Positions 1 to 12,842 of a stretch of DNA of 64,000 nucleotides are shown one piece after another. The notes beneath the pieces are model-generated. The model worked only from the letters and a program-made list of their open reading frames with translations. It was not told the origin of the DNA and ran no database searches. The first letter of the stretch is position 1. Each line of letters starts with the position of its first letter. Both the position numbers and the translations under genes were made by a program. This DNA is from Karalla daura (lineage: Eukaryota > Chordata > Actinopteri > Chaetodontiformes > Leiognathidae), in assembly GCA_029224185.1 (NCBI GenBank), contig CM055196.1, positions 8,714,589-8,778,588 of the forward strand, read 5' to 3'.

Positions 1-1359
1 GGGACAAAAAAAAAAATCAGACATCTGTGTCCGTGTTTTAACTATCGGTGCAGGAGATTTGTATGTTTTAAACATACTGCTTGGTGTCTGCATGCTCTGT
101 GTTCATTAAATCTGACATTCGTCGGACATGACATCATTCCGTCTTCCTGTCTGGGGTGCAGAGAGCAAAATTACATTTTGAAATGCAAACTGATTCCCAG
201 TGCTTTAGCGTACCGAGCCGCTGCGTTCGTGGGAAAGTGTTTCCACTAAAACCTAAACGCATTGTCATTTGAAATGAGTATGAAATGTAATGCGAGACTT
301 CTGGCTCGCAGTCTGTGCCCTGACTTATGCGGCGTGAGCTGTGAAACAGAGAAGAGAGAACAAATGGAGCCAGTGAGGCTGCAGTGTACTGCATGGGAGC
401 CGAATGTTGCATTTAGTCACTGACTGTACTGTGTGAGCTCTTGTGCTACCACTTCTAGGGCACATTTTTTCCCTTTACTAAAGCGTATTTTACAATTGGG
501 ATTTCTTTTTACTCTAATTACAGATTGTGAAGTTTGAGAGTATATGGTGTATGTATGTTTTATGTGGCCCAGAGAGAGGCTTCTGCAGACCCCCCCACAA
601 CACTGTTTCATACTGTTTTATAATGGATGGATGGATGAAAAGAGGAAGCTTATTCATCGGTGAGGTGTCAGGCGTCCGTAGACAAAGCATATCTCTGCAG
701 CCTGTGTAAATTATGCATTTACAGTCATGAAGTGTGCTCATGCTGCATGTCAAATGTGCTGATTGATGCTGACCTCTGCTACAACCGTAGCCTAGCTAGC
801 CAAAGGTCGCCACTGTGCTTCAGCTGGGGGACAGCGTGTGGACACAGAGGATCTTTGTGAGCTCCCCTGCTCCCTGGGAAAGACCCTTGAGCCATGACAA
901 ACAGGATTTCCTCTTAAATCAGCCTTTATTCTTCCCGTGTCCTTCCTCTGTTGGCTGTAAAGAGGGCCGCTCACGACTGAGAGCGCGGCGTAGGGCGACA
1001 GGTCTGATGGGGGCAGAGTGCTTCCCTGTGACTGACAGGTGGGCAGATGTTTTCACTTGTCACATCATGAAAAACACATGGGCAATTAACAACAAATGAT
1101 CGCTCTCTACCCTATGACTCAGTGGAGCCACCTCTAAGGTTGTGCTTGGGTGTTTCCTGTTATAGCACGCCACAATGGCAGCTGTGATATGAGGCAGATA
1201 AAAAACAAAAAAAAAACAAACACAATGCCATTTATTATCTTTTCTGTGGCACTGAACCCATGACCTCTCAGATCAGTCCTTTCACTAAGGAGGATTTTAT
1301 CTATTCCACCAAATGGAAAATAACTATGTATATTTCAAAACAGGACAAGCTGGCACACA

Positions 1360-1445
1360 ACACACACACAGCATTCACACTCACACCTAGGGGCAATTTA
1401 GTGATTTATTTTATGGGTTTAAGCATGCATGTTGTGGACTGGTAG
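1360..1445 (-). repeat. Same dispersed repeat, fragment G, reversed
   Basis: Only the middle survives: ATTCACACTCACACCTAGGG, GCAATTTAG and GCATGCATGTTGTGGACTGG. Confidence 0.5.
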
Positions 1446-4400
1446 TACTCCAATTAAACCCACGCAGGCATGGTAGAACTAGACACAGCCTGAGGCTTTA
1501 ACCTGGAACACTCACAGTGTGGGCCAGTGCAACCCAGCGTTTCACACAGCCACTCACCTGTTTAACAGCCTGGCTCAAAGTGAAAGGCTGAAACCTGTGA
1601 GCTCAGCCATTCTGGGTCTGATCCTGACACTTTGCAGGGATGTCTTTAGAGTCACTACTACTTATATACATATACACTCGCTGTCTAGTGCTAAACATGC
1701 TTATATGAGGCAGTCACCAAATGTGGAGGTCATAACTTAATATAGAGCTAAAACAATAAATAAATATCTAGGTTCAACATTTAGTCACGAATGACATTGC
1801 TGTTGTTACTATTTTTATGTCATGACAGTCACTTGCCACTATAGTTTATGTAACTATATCCTACAAATACTCTCACAAATATAAAACAGGAACTCTTGCT
1901 CTTAGACTTCATGTTATTTTTGTTACTCTGGGCGCCAGTCCTATCTTTGGTTTTGCTCAAAATATAAAAGTTGAGTGACAGGTTCCAGGCTCCCGGCCTG
2001 TAAACACTGGAGCGGTTTTTAGAGATATCAGGATTTGCTTTTCCATTTACAATTACAATCTTATCATAATTGAGTTAACTTATGGCCAGAGTAAAGCTAA
2101 AAGCCAAAATAAAGCTTAAGTGAAGATAAATAAACTTTTTCCAGCTGTCCATTCGTAGATCAGCCCACATAGGCCAGCAGCTTCTGGCTGCCTGCTGAGA
2201 TCACCTCAGTGAAGATATGCAGAAGGAGAAACAAACCTACGCCCTGATTGGCCGTGTTTAAACATTCTCCACCGCGTCTTTGAACAACGCGACTCTGTTG
2301 TGCTCTGAGATGATTGATGGAGACATTTGTTGCTGGGTCAATACCACGCTGCTGAAGTGATCAGGGAGCTGGAGCCGTGCAGGGAAACAATATATAGGAT
2401 CAGAGCCTGCAGGAATGCATTGTGTGTATGGACCTGTGCTCTTATAAAGGGACTTCCCAGCATCTCCGGTCTGCTCCTTATGGTCCTATCACACTGAGTG
2501 AGACATTGTCAGCAAAACAGCCTTAATTTCCCCGAAGTACAACACTGAACGTTCACTAAAATATGATGTTTTCCAAATGTTTCCCACAAAACCGTCCACT
2601 CAAGATGCAGGCCAAGTAGGCCTCGCTTTCTATGCAAAGGAGAAGCCTCTAGCAAGAAATACTGAGTATGATATTATATAATACTATAACATTATTCTAT
2701 AAAGCCAAAGAAACATACGTTGACTGCAAATGTATGTAAATGCTGCCCCTTGTAGCATGTAAATGCTGCTTCAATGCATCCCATAATTCTCAATCTTCTT
2801 TCCTACTATTCTGTATCTAAAACATTTTCCTGCCTGACTAAATTGTATAAACGCTGATTCTTATTCTAATTCTGTGTAGAATGAGCAGATTTCTGGATAT
2901 TGATGAAGAATTCACGGTGTTTGGTGTCAAACAGGCGGTTTGTCCATCCTGTATGCTTGTTTCTGCTCTTGTCACACTGCCTGTTAGTAGTAGCGACAGC
3001 TTGAAGGATGGATTGGTCACTGCCCAGCAGACTGTTTGTGCAGGGCGCAGCATCCTGGTCGATGGCATCAGAGCAGGTTGGTTGTTGGTTTTGGTGCGGC
3101 ACGGGGGGGGAATTCCTGCATCCAGCAAATTCTTCTTCTCTCACTCGTGATATTATCAGTGCCTGGGTTTTTCTTCCCTCCCTTTATGTGCTCATTTATC
3201 TTTGTTTCTCTTTCACTGGCTTTCCTCTTGTGCAATATCTACGGTGAGCTAATTTCCTCTCGCCTGGTAATGACTCTGGACCCGGGGTCATCATTACAGG
3301 TTATTACAGCCATTCATTTCACCTTGGCTTCTACGTCGGGCAAACTTGATCACATTGCTGCGTTATTTGCCTCTTGGAGAATCCGATGTTACTCACTGAA
3401 ACTCATGTGATTGATCATCCTGCTGCTGTGGAGTAAGACAGCACCAGAAATTGCGTGGTTTTAACAATTCAGCCTGCACTTTGCCTCCAGATTTCCTCTT
3501 TTTACCTCTTTGTTCAGTCTGCTCATGCCAAGTGACTATTTCTCCTTTTTTTTCCTAACCCTACAGACCCGGTGAAAATGCTTTAGCAAACTGGGCAAAA
3601 CTGACTGCATGACAGTTGTATCCATGTGTTGGACACAGTCTGGAGCAAATGTGGAAATAATGTCTGAGACCAAATGTCTTATCCAGGGACTCAGATTCAG
3701 CTTTTCTCCACACCACAAATGATTAATACCTGACACACACAGACACACACATATACACGGTCTGCAGAGGCATTTACTGATTGAAGAAATACAGAGGATT
3801 TGGAGCTCTCTGTAACGTCTTCCAGGTTGGGAAATGTAATGTTGTTGCAATCTGTTCTTGGTCATCTCTTCACACACCCACTCAGGCAGGTGCTGGCACT
3901 CCACGGCTCTCTGTCCCAGGCCAGTTGAAGGGTGTATTCACCAAAAAGAAATCAATTAGCACAAGTGGGCTGATTCCTGTAGAGCCACAGGGTCAGGTTA
4001 ACACATTGGACATGAAACAGCTCACAGAGTTGAGCGTGGTGCCCAGAGGATCAGTCCTGATAGCTTTTACAACATCTACTGGATGGAGTGGAGCAACATG
4101 TGGTGACCGCATTTGTTCCCCTTAAATGAGGAATCCGGGAGACTTCTGTAAATCTGAGAAAAGGTGTTAACAATATTAAATGAAGTGCTATTGTATGTGG
4201 CTCATTGGTAATAACTTCAGAATCACTTCACATAAAGATTAAATTTGTCCAGTTTTCAGTTTATCATGATAGCATTTATCTTGTAGCAACACTGTCTCAA
4301 ATAGCGAGACTTGTTTACATCTGTTTCTGAAGGAAAATCTGAAAACCTGGGAAGATAAAACCAACATATACCTTCACGCTATCTTTCTACCTGCATCTTT

Positions 4401-6212
4401 TAAGTGTTTGTGTCTTGGTCTTGAGTCTAGTCATAAGTGTAACTGCACGTCCTTCAGGTCAGTGCTGAACCATCAACATGCCCCTGCAGCAGAACAATTT
4501 AACCTCAGAGCCTAAGTCTTATTACTGTATTTATTTGGGACTGGCTCGAGCACAAGTTTCCTATCTCCTGCGACCGATCCTTGTGTTGTCTCGGTCCGCA
4601 GGCCTCGGAGCGCACGTGGAGCTGCCTGATCCAGAGCCATCCGCCCCCTCGCTGCCTCGCAGACATTCCTGACAGCGTCTCCTCGCTCCGTCTGAGGCTC
4701 CTCTCCGGACAGCTGGGCCTGAAGCAACCTGATCCCCGCTCTAGCAGTGCAGGCTCCCACTGACACTGTGTGTGTGTGTATACTCAGTATGGGTGTATGT
4801 GTGGTTGCATGTGTTGTACACACATACGTGTCTTACAGTAGGGTTACAGTAAAATGTTGCTTTACTTGCGTTTTTCATATAAATTAGCAGAATAACTAAA
4901 GAGGTCTGGAGGTGGAGAAGCATCATGTGGCATCTTGAACAGAAACTGGCTCAGAGAAGTGCCTCCTAGTCCCACGATTCCTGACAAGAGGTCCCTCTGA
5001 TTCCCAGATTGTAGGATGTGTGAGGTCCGGGTTTGTGCCTGTGACAATCAACTCCACAGAGCGTGGATGATAAACCTAAAGACGAGGACCTGGGGAAATG
5101 CGCTGTGACTCAGCAGATAGAAATTGAGGCCTGATGAAAAACAAACACCGCTGTCATGGCTACAGACGATTAGGAGAATGACGCCTTTGTGGATAGGAGG
5201 AGGGGGGAATTTAGGTCATTTTATCCTCAAGACAAGATCTGGGAATCAAATGGCCTTTACTTGGACGGAGGAATGATAAATGGGTAACAGCAGTGAACCG
5301 AGGAGAGCTGGACCAGGGTCAGTTGATTTTTCCCCTTTTTTTGGCCCGTTTTTGGCTCTTAAGAAGTTTGGATTCCCCCTCTAAAGCTGGTGATTATGTA
5401 TTCCCACAGTCGTGCCTGAGGGGGTGTGCCGATCTCTGAACTCAGGTATGCGCTCAGGTATTCGCTCACCTGAGACAGGCGTCACAACCATGAAATACCT
5501 CGAGAGGTCCTTTCCGTAAAACAAAGCCATGAATAGTGCTCGTGTGAGATAATCCCATTCCTCTGGCTACACAAAGGCGCCTGCAGCATAAGAAGCCGTC
5601 ACGAGGACCCGTGACACAGATTCGGGAGCTTGTTAGTAATCAGCCTCACTTAATATTGTGGTCATCTCTGCTGTTTGGGTCTTTGGAGGGGCTTATTTAC
5701 GCCGGGCTCAAGTGTTGTGTCTTGCAGGCCCGCTTGCGTCAGATCGGACTCTGACGGGAAGAGCGAGGGAGAAAATGACACAGCGGATCAAAGTGAAACG
5801 AAGATGCAAACTCTTAGATAAAACAGCCTTACGGGAAGCCGGGTGACACCCCGTAGTGGACTGTGACGCATACCTGAGCCCTACGCTGTGAGGTGAAGTG
5901 GTGTTAACGTGTCAAGCTGTGCTGCTGAAGTGCCCCAGCACGCTCGTCATGAGTAGTCAGGCCTCACACGGGAGGGTTTTGTGTAAAAACAGACTTGAAA
6001 TCACAGCCTGAATCACATCTCATCTATATTTAGAGGAAGAACCTTCCGGCTATGGGAGCAGAACCCTTTAATTTCAGAATGGTGACTCCACCCAGGTTAG
6101 ATATTTACCTCTTTCATCCTTTGCCCACAAAATGAATTGATTACACTTGCACTTGACAACATCTAATCTGTGTCTTCTCAGTCAGATCTTTTCAGCTCCG
6201 ATTATATCAAAT

Positions 6213-6272
6213 AACTATCTATATATTTATCTATCTATCTGTCTATCTATGTCTATGTCTATGTCTATCTAT
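6213..6272 (+). repeat. TCTA/TGTC microsatellite
   Basis: Imperfect tandem CTAT/GTCTAT units. Confidence 0.85.
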
Positions 6273-6584
6273 CCTGGAGTTGACATTTGATCTTTTGAGG
6301 CTCTATATTTTCCTCCCTAGCAACAATCTCTGAACGGCACAGAACCCTGATGACCTGAGTCACTCTTCAGGCTGAGGCAAAACACTCTGTGAAGACAATA
6401 CACAAGACTTATATCTGCAGATCGACACACATCGAATAGACGTTGCGGAGTTAATGCTGCTGAGGATGTGGAGGAGTCGGGAGTGGGAGTACTGGGAGGT
6501 GTCTCCAGATGACTAAATGGGATTGAGAAATGTTTGCTCTGGCCTCCACACTTCACCTCACAGCACCCTGCTCGACTGTGACAC

Positions 6585-6587
6585 CAC

Positions 6588-6677
<90 letters not shown>
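6585..6677 (+). repeat. (CA)n microsatellite
   Basis: Over 40 almost perfect CA units. Confidence 0.97.
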
Positions 6678-6680
<3 letters not shown>

Positions 6681-7074
6681 GCAATCTCAAACATTTTCTG
6701 CTCCTCGTCTTTAAAAGCTGAAAGATAATTGAGGACGTGTGTATAGGTCAGGGCTGCTGCACATACTTGTCTCCCATCCACTCCATTTAGCACATTTATC
6801 TTTTCCTCAAGAATGTAACAATGTGCGCACTGTTGTGCTCCCTCCACATAATGACGGCCTATGGAGCGATGACGCCAGGGCTGCGAGTGCAGTGTGTGTG
6901 TGTGTGTGTACTGCGTCACAGGATGTTTATAGACTCCGAGACGAGAGAGGAGGACACTGTATGTGTATGTGGTACTTGTGTTGTTTGTTTTAACCCTTAC
7001 ATTTTGATGTGAAACACGGAGTACAGTATTGATTATGATTTTCTTTTTACCATCTTTACCAGTGCATTTCAGGA

Positions 7075-7075
<1 letters not shown>

Positions 7076-7114
<39 letters not shown>
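7076..7114 (+). repeat. (CT)n microsatellite
   Basis: About 19 CT units. Confidence 0.95.
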
Positions 7115-7116
<2 letters not shown>

Positions 7117-7734
7117 CCCAAATTGTTAAGGAAAGAATAGCATGTGACAAACATCCCTGTGAATGAGATTATAGTGGTGCCAATTTGTGAAGCAGTATTT
7201 TTAGAGAGGAGGCCCGACCACTCCGGTAATACTCCTCAGATCAGTCTAACCCTTTGATGCGTTTATTGTAGTGCGATCCTACTTCAAAGTGGCGTGCAGA
7301 CACGGGGCGGGATGGGCGGGTGGTGTGACTCCGCCGTGCACTTCATCACCGAGGGCCCTGACACTCAGCTTTCTGTCACCTCTGACCTCTGGGCACTTCT
7401 GCTCATAACACACTTCCACTCTGGGGTATTTATGGGCTGTAGGGCTCGGGGTAGAGGTGAGACGTTTTTATGAGCGGTTTCCCTGTCGGCTACTTTCAAT
7501 AGTAATTATAATCAAAGAATTTTCCCAACCTATATATTTATTGTATGTGCACATATATGGTAACTCTCATTTTGAATGGTCAACAAAATCTATTAGTGTA
7601 CTAAGTACTTGTTCATATTGCACTCTACTCTCTTAACTGCTGCTACATCTCTCATTTTTTCTCATATAGAACCTACTTACTTGATGATCACTATCTACAT
7701 GACCTTGGGGATTTCTGCCTGAATGAAAGGTTTC

Positions 7735-8000
7735 CTTGGCTTATTACTCCTGTCGCCTCACAGCAAGAAGGTTCCCACTTTGACTCCTGGTTGTAGTCTC
7801 AGGGCCTTTCTGTGTGGAGTTTGCATATTCTGCCTGTGTCTGGGTGGGCTTTCTCCAGGTACTCCGGTTTCCTCCTACAGGCCAAAAACAGGCATTAAGG
7901 TTGACTGGAGGCTCTAAATTGCCCCAAGGTGTGAGAATGGTGTCGGTGTGTATGTATCCTGTGATGGTGTGGTGACCTGTCCAGGGTGTATTTCCTGCAT
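7735..8000 (+). repeat. Dispersed repeat, tRNA-derived-SINE-like family, copy A
   Basis: Shares with other copies in the window the order CCTCACAGCAAGAAGG, CTGTGTGGAGTTTGCAT, CGGTTTCCTCCTACAG, CTCTAAATTGCC and GTGACCTGTCCAGGGTGTA. The family is common in teleost genomes. A box-B-like stretch in some copies suggests a tRNA-related head, but the class is uncertain. Confidence 0.7.
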
Positions 8001-9099
8001 TTGCCCTTTGTGTGCTCAACATACTGTTGATACGAAGTAGGAAAGGTGACTGACGTATGGAAGTACAACTGACATTTACTTCCAAGAATTTCTTTTTTTA
8101 TGACATTACCAGAAATGCTCTTAATCCTGGTATCTTATTTTATTGTATATACACATGTGAAACACATTGCTAGTCATATTTTCAAAGGTCTTGAAACTAA
8201 ATTTACAAGGGTTTACATTACTCATTGATAAGTTATCTCACTTCTAAGAGCTCACACAGCCATCCGTCATGGCTTTGCGGTTTTATGGTTGACACAGAAT
8301 CCTACAAAAAAAACCTATGTATTTTATGTTTTGTGAGTACTGAGACTGAGTGAACGTGCCCAACCAATATGTCACTACCTCAGAGTCAGATTGTGCAACA
8401 GAGCTAATGTGAAATAACTCCATTCTGGCCCATTTTTCAGTCACGTCCGCTCTCTCTCAGTGACCAAACAAGGTTCACTTAGTATGACTAAAGCTGTGCT
8501 CACTGGGTTTATGACTATAATCAAAGAGGTGTGTATCTGGTGTCATATTATAGCCATGTAAAAGCGATAATAGGGCAGTAAAAGTGACTTCCGGTGTGAT
8601 TCCCCGGCGTAAAGAGCGGTGTCTGATTCTGGAGGCTGCAGGAACATGTCCTCTTTTAGAAACTGCCTCAGAGTCAGAAACCCAACACGCAGGAGAGATT
8701 AATATGACACTTCCTGACATCCCCACCCTGTCCGTGGTTACCTGCAACCTACCACACCTTGGAAGTAGTCAGAGTGTGTTCAAAGGCGCCACTGATTTTG
8801 TGTCCCATGCCGCTGACTATATCCGCACCTCTTATCAGCAGTGACACCATGCTGAAACCCTCCCATGGACAAAGGAGCCGCATTCCACCTGACAGTAGAG
8901 AGGAAAGGGACTTTCCGGTCCTCCACTCCCTTCTTTTCTAGAGTTGCATGTGTGGCACTTGCTGAGAAACGCTGCTTCTGAAAATATACCGACTCCATAA
9001 TGTTGTAACAAGACACTGACGGACGCCCTGAGCCACCCTGGGCTCAGATCGCTTCGCAGCCCAGAGACAGTGTGGAATAAAAAGCAGAGAGAATAAAGT

Positions 9100-9631
9100 T
9101 GTGTCAAAAAATGCGAGAACATTTATTCAAATAAATACACACACATTGAAACAGTAAATAATTTAACACAAGACAAAAAGCTGTTTGCCAGTAACACCAT
9201 ATCCTGGAAACAAATAAATTAACATCATGGTTTTTGGAGTCATTCCTCCCAGGAGAGCAAACTTGAAATAGTTTTGACAATTCAAGGGTTCAGTCCTGTG
9301 TGTGTGGAGCGTGTGGAAATCTGTCTGTCGCCTTGGATCAGATGTCCTCCTCCTCCTCTTCCTCTCTCTCATTCTCTCTGTGTGTGAGACAGAGCCCAAC
9401 AATCCTTCATCATCTCCGGACCGGACGACCTTGTCTTCCTTTTGGTCCGCGTATTATTTCTGCATGGTCCACATTGACTAGAGGAATGAAGAGACAGATT
9501 AGTGTCAATTGTGTCCCAGTGCCTTCAGGTGAGTCTCACATGTCATGCCATATCATGCCACACAGTGCGTCATGCTGTGTGTGTGTGTGTCCGTCTCACC
9601 ATGTAAGGAGCGGCTGTGTGGGCTGCGCGCC
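9100..9631 (-). other. phlda2: phlda2 3' UTR with a 122-base intron and poly(A) signal
   Basis: On the minus strand a donor ATG/GTGAGA follows the stop (exon end about 9600) and an acceptor TTCATTCCTCTAG ends at 9478, so intron 9599..9478 lies wholly in the 3' UTR. PHLDA2-type genes are known to carry a 3' UTR intron, which supports the reading. An AATAAA on the minus strand at 9127..9122 would end the transcript near 9105. Splicing itself is inferred from the consensus sites. Confidence 0.65.
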
Positions 9632-10048
9632 TCAGGGCGCTCTGGCCATGCGTCTCTCCTGCTGGCCCGGAGAAGCGCCCTCTCCCTCCTGTCGCGTTTT
9701 AAAGTCCTGGATGGCTTTCCTGTTCTGGTAGGCGATCAGGGCCATGGTGATGACTGCGTTCCAGCAGTCTGCCTCTCCCGGGCACCGAAAATCGATCTCC
9801 TTATTGTCTGTGGTGACGATGGTGAAGTAGACGAACTTGCCGGTGCGCTCCACGCAGTCCACCTTCCGGATGGACTGCAATTTCAGCTCCTTGCCCTTGG
9901 TGCGCTTCTGCGTGTCTGCGTACATGTTCAGGCTGTCCGCCGTCAGGACGCACGTCTTCCTCTTCCAGAACTGAAGCAGGTTTCCGCTCCTCTTCTCCAG
10001 CTCTCCCTCTTTCAGGACGTCGCTGATCTCCACCGCTGACATTTTCAT
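9632..10048 (-). CDS. phlda2: PHLDA2 (pleckstrin homology-like domain family A member 2; TSSC3/IPL)
   Basis: Single coding exon of 138 codons. Known role of the family: small cytoplasmic PH-domain proteins that bind phosphoinositides and restrain growth; the mammalian gene is imprinted in placenta. Seen here: an almost whole-protein PH domain from about residue 8 to 110, beginning VLKEGELEKRSGNLLQFWKR and containing KVDCVERTGKFVYFTIVTT and the signature KEIDFRCPGE, followed by WNAVITMALI (C-terminal PH helix) and a short polar tail. VDCVERTG plus EIDFRC fits PHLDA2 better than PHLDA3 or PHLDA1, and there is no polyQ/PQ tail as in PHLDA1. The ATG at 10048 (MKMSAVEIS) is chosen because the frame upstream of it lies in the 5' leader below a TATA box; a second ATG is two codons on. 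The neighbour nap1l4 is on the same strand, as in mammals. Confidence 0.96.
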   Translation of the reverse strand: MKMSAVEISDVLKEGELEKRSGNLLQFWKRKTCVLTADSLNMYADTQKRTKGKELKLQSIRKVDCVERTGKFVYFTIVTTDNKEIDFRCPGEADCWNAVITMALIAYQNRKAIQDFKTRQEGEGASPGQQERRMARAP

Positions 10049-10174
10049 TTTTGGGGTAGTCGCTCTTCTTTCTCCTGCCGAGGAGCCCAAAAGGAGGGAG
10101 CCGCGTCTCCACCAGCACAGGAGAGTCGAGTTAATCCAGAGTGGCTTTTGTGAATGAATCGTGGTGGCTGGAGA

Positions 10175-10183
10175 CTTTTTATA
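10175..10183 (-). promoter_or_regulatory. phlda2: TATA box of phlda2
   Basis: The minus strand reads TATAAAAAG about 127 bases before the chosen ATG. This places the likely transcription start near 10150 and gives a leader of about 100 bases without an upstream ATG. The start site is inferred. Confidence 0.7.
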
Positions 10184-10560
10184 CCCACTCCTTCTGACGG
10201 CCCTGCCCACTTGACGTCATGTGGTTTGGGAATGCATCAACAGTTGCCTGTGGAGGACTTCAAGGCAGCGTGTGGGCGGAAGCCAGAGGTGGTGGAAGAG
10301 GAGGGGGAGGGAGTTACACTGCCGACATGTTAATTACTAATCCACATCCGGCTGTAGAGACAGTCCAAATATTTGCCCACTCTGCAGTAAGTGATTCAGT
10401 TTAATGTGGCACATGTGCGTATAGCTCATGCGTAAAAGTGGCTCTGGCATCTGAGATCAGGTGTGGGGCCGTGTGGTGCTTCTCTCCTTTATAGGGGACC
10501 CAGAGTGGTCGAATGGAATATTTATGCTTATTCTCTGGTGTTAAAATGCTACATTGGTTT

Positions 10561-10660
10561 AATCACCCTTATATGGGTGATTCATGCTTTAGATCAAATT
10601 TCCGTGTCCCAATGATTTCCTTTCACCTGCTGGCAAATTAGACATTTTTGACAGCAGGTG
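10561..10660. repeat. Two inverted repeats upstream of phlda2
   Basis: AATCACCC/GGGTGATT arms at 10561-10568 and 10575-10582 with a 6-base loop. CACCTGCTG/CAGCAGGTG arms at 10624-10632 and 10652-10660 with a 19-base spacer; these arms include E-boxes. Confidence 0.8.
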
Positions 10661-12171
10661 TCTAACTATGAATATTATTATGGAAAATGGTATCTGGATA
10701 TAATATTTTTAAAAACATGTCAGAAAAAGTTATTTAAAGTTCTGGTTCATAAACATCATCATGTCCTCATTCATATATAGACTTGAAATGGCAGCTAAAT
10801 CAACCAGAGTGAATCCAAACTGTCTGTGATCCTGATTATGACTAAGCCCGGTAAAGTCACATCATCGCTTATGAGTGAAAGACAAGCGAGCCAATCAACA
10901 TAAATACATGCCAATGTAAGCACTGTGCAGAAACAGACTGTTGCAGCATCTGACAGCAGTGTTCCATAGCTTCTGTGTTAACACCAGAAAACACTGATAA
11001 ATACTCTGTTGAACCATTCTAAGTCACCTTTAATAATCTTGCTCCATAGTAGGCACCCTACTCATGAAAAAGTTCCTCAGACTAAACTCGTTTCACCTGA
11101 GTGCTGTTTTGCATAAACTCTGCTATTTCTGTCAGTAGTTGTCAAGTCACTGAAACGCATCCAAACAGTCTCCAGGCTGTGAGCACAGGAGTCACCACAC
11201 TGCATGAAAGAGCCTGGGTTACAGGGGAAACTGCCTTAAAAGTGATATTACTAAACTTAATTTTAGCCAAAGTTATCTCACTTTAACTTTGTTTCCTCAG
11301 TTGGGGACAGACCGGAAGAGTTCAAGTGAGGCTGCATCTGTGGCTTCCACAGCTTATCTGGACACGGGGGAAAAAACTAACTTCATATCATGTTTCTCAG
11401 GCTCTGGATAGCCTTGAATACTGTGTGCCAGGAAGTCTGCGGGTGATGCGACTAATGTCTCCCAAAACATTAGTCAGTGTGTATAGTGAACTCGGCTCAT
11501 GTTTCGGATTACTGGAAATTAATGAACTTCTGTGAAATGAATAAGGTGTAAGGAAAGCAAAAGAAAGTGTCACTATGATTACTGTGTGTCCTGATCATGG
11601 TGAAAACTGAAACTTTCAGGCGATGGAATGAGTCAGATGCCCTTTGGTACCACTGCTTGGGTGTATCCAGCTGATATCATTGCCTCTCCTGTAATGCGCC
11701 TTTACTGTGTCAGATTTCAAGCTTTAGATATGTGTCACTGTGCTTCTGAAACCTCAGATTTAGTGTGATTCATCCACAAACTGTTGATGAAATCCATTCA
11801 AAATTTTGATTTCAGCATCGATTTCAGTTCCAGTAGGATCAGGTCCAAAAAAATGAGTCTGGATGTGATCATGTAATTAGTATTAGTATTAGTAGATTAG
11901 TAAGAAACAAAACTGTAGACAAGTTTTGAATTTAAATGCACTTCAGTCCCTTTGAAAACAAGCCATTGAGAAAAAGTAATTTGAGAATTGAAGTGTCGTT
12001 AGATCCCAACTTTCAGGGTTGCTCTGTGTGTGACAAGAATGTTCTTCAGTCCTGGTTTAGTTTAAGCGCAAGAGTCACATGGTTCAGGCCAGGAAAAGAT
12101 CAGGTTTAGGCTTAAACTCCCTGGTTTAGTCGCCGCAGCAGTTGTCTCGCCAGGCTGTCTCACCACCGCCA

Positions 12172-12231
12172 TCCTCCCCTCCTCCTCCTCCTCCTCCTCG
12201 TCCTCCCTCCTCCTCGTCCTCCTCGTCCTCT
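12172..12231 (+). repeat. TCC-rich pyrimidine tract
   Basis: Imperfect TCC/TCG units; one strand is almost pure pyrimidine. Confidence 0.85.
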
Positions 12232-12778
12232 CATATTTACGAGTCATCTGACCTGCCTCACATTGGTTCCCATTACAGAAACATCGCTATGATACATAAC
12301 AAACACACAAATTTAAGACATAATTGTACAAAGGCAACATTTTATTCTGTGTTTCGTTTTGTCAGGAGAAAGGAGGAAGAGGAGGGGGTGTTATTCCTTC
12401 TAGTTCTCCAGGGGATCATCACCCACACTCAAAGCCGTACCTGACCCCGGAGTCCAGTTCAGATACCCCAGTTGGGGGTGCATCAAGCACCTACTTCAGG
12501 CTCTCTTGTCTCTCAGTGATACCAGTCTCCTCTCGCAGACAGTTTGGAAACTCCCCCCTTCTCCTGCCCCCCCAACCCCCCCCCCCCCCCCCAGCAGGAA
12601 GTGACATGTCATCGTGGGTGCTCACCCCACTCTAAAGAGTCGTCCAGTGATTATTCACACAGCTGTGAGGGCACCAGGACACTTTACCTCTTCAGAAGAC
12701 CTTGTGCTTTGTCCTTTGTCCGCTTTGTGGGGGCCCAACACAAACTTTGCGAGATGGGATGGTTTTAACTTTGGCAAA

Positions 12779-12842
12779 TGTGTGTGTAGGTGTGTGTGTG
12801 TGTGGGTGGGTGTGTGTGTGTATATATGTGTGTGTGTCTGTG
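12779..12842 (+). repeat. GT-rich microsatellite
   Basis: Imperfect GT/GTGG tract. A 16-base C run lies at about 12577-12592 just upstream. Confidence 0.85.

Larger units (their letters stand above)
1..9099. other. Spacer 5' of (downstream from) phlda2; no supported gene
   Basis: Contains short open frames only, without recognisable domains. It holds the microsatellites and dispersed-repeat copies listed separately, and two GC-richer exon-like patches (4595-4760, 5727-5846) that I could not assign. Confidence 0.6.

Noticed and set aside
6317..7150. 277-codon open frame on the minus strand
   Set aside because: Its length comes from CT and CA/GT microsatellites being open in frame (RERERE and CVCVCV runs). 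No domain and no splice context.
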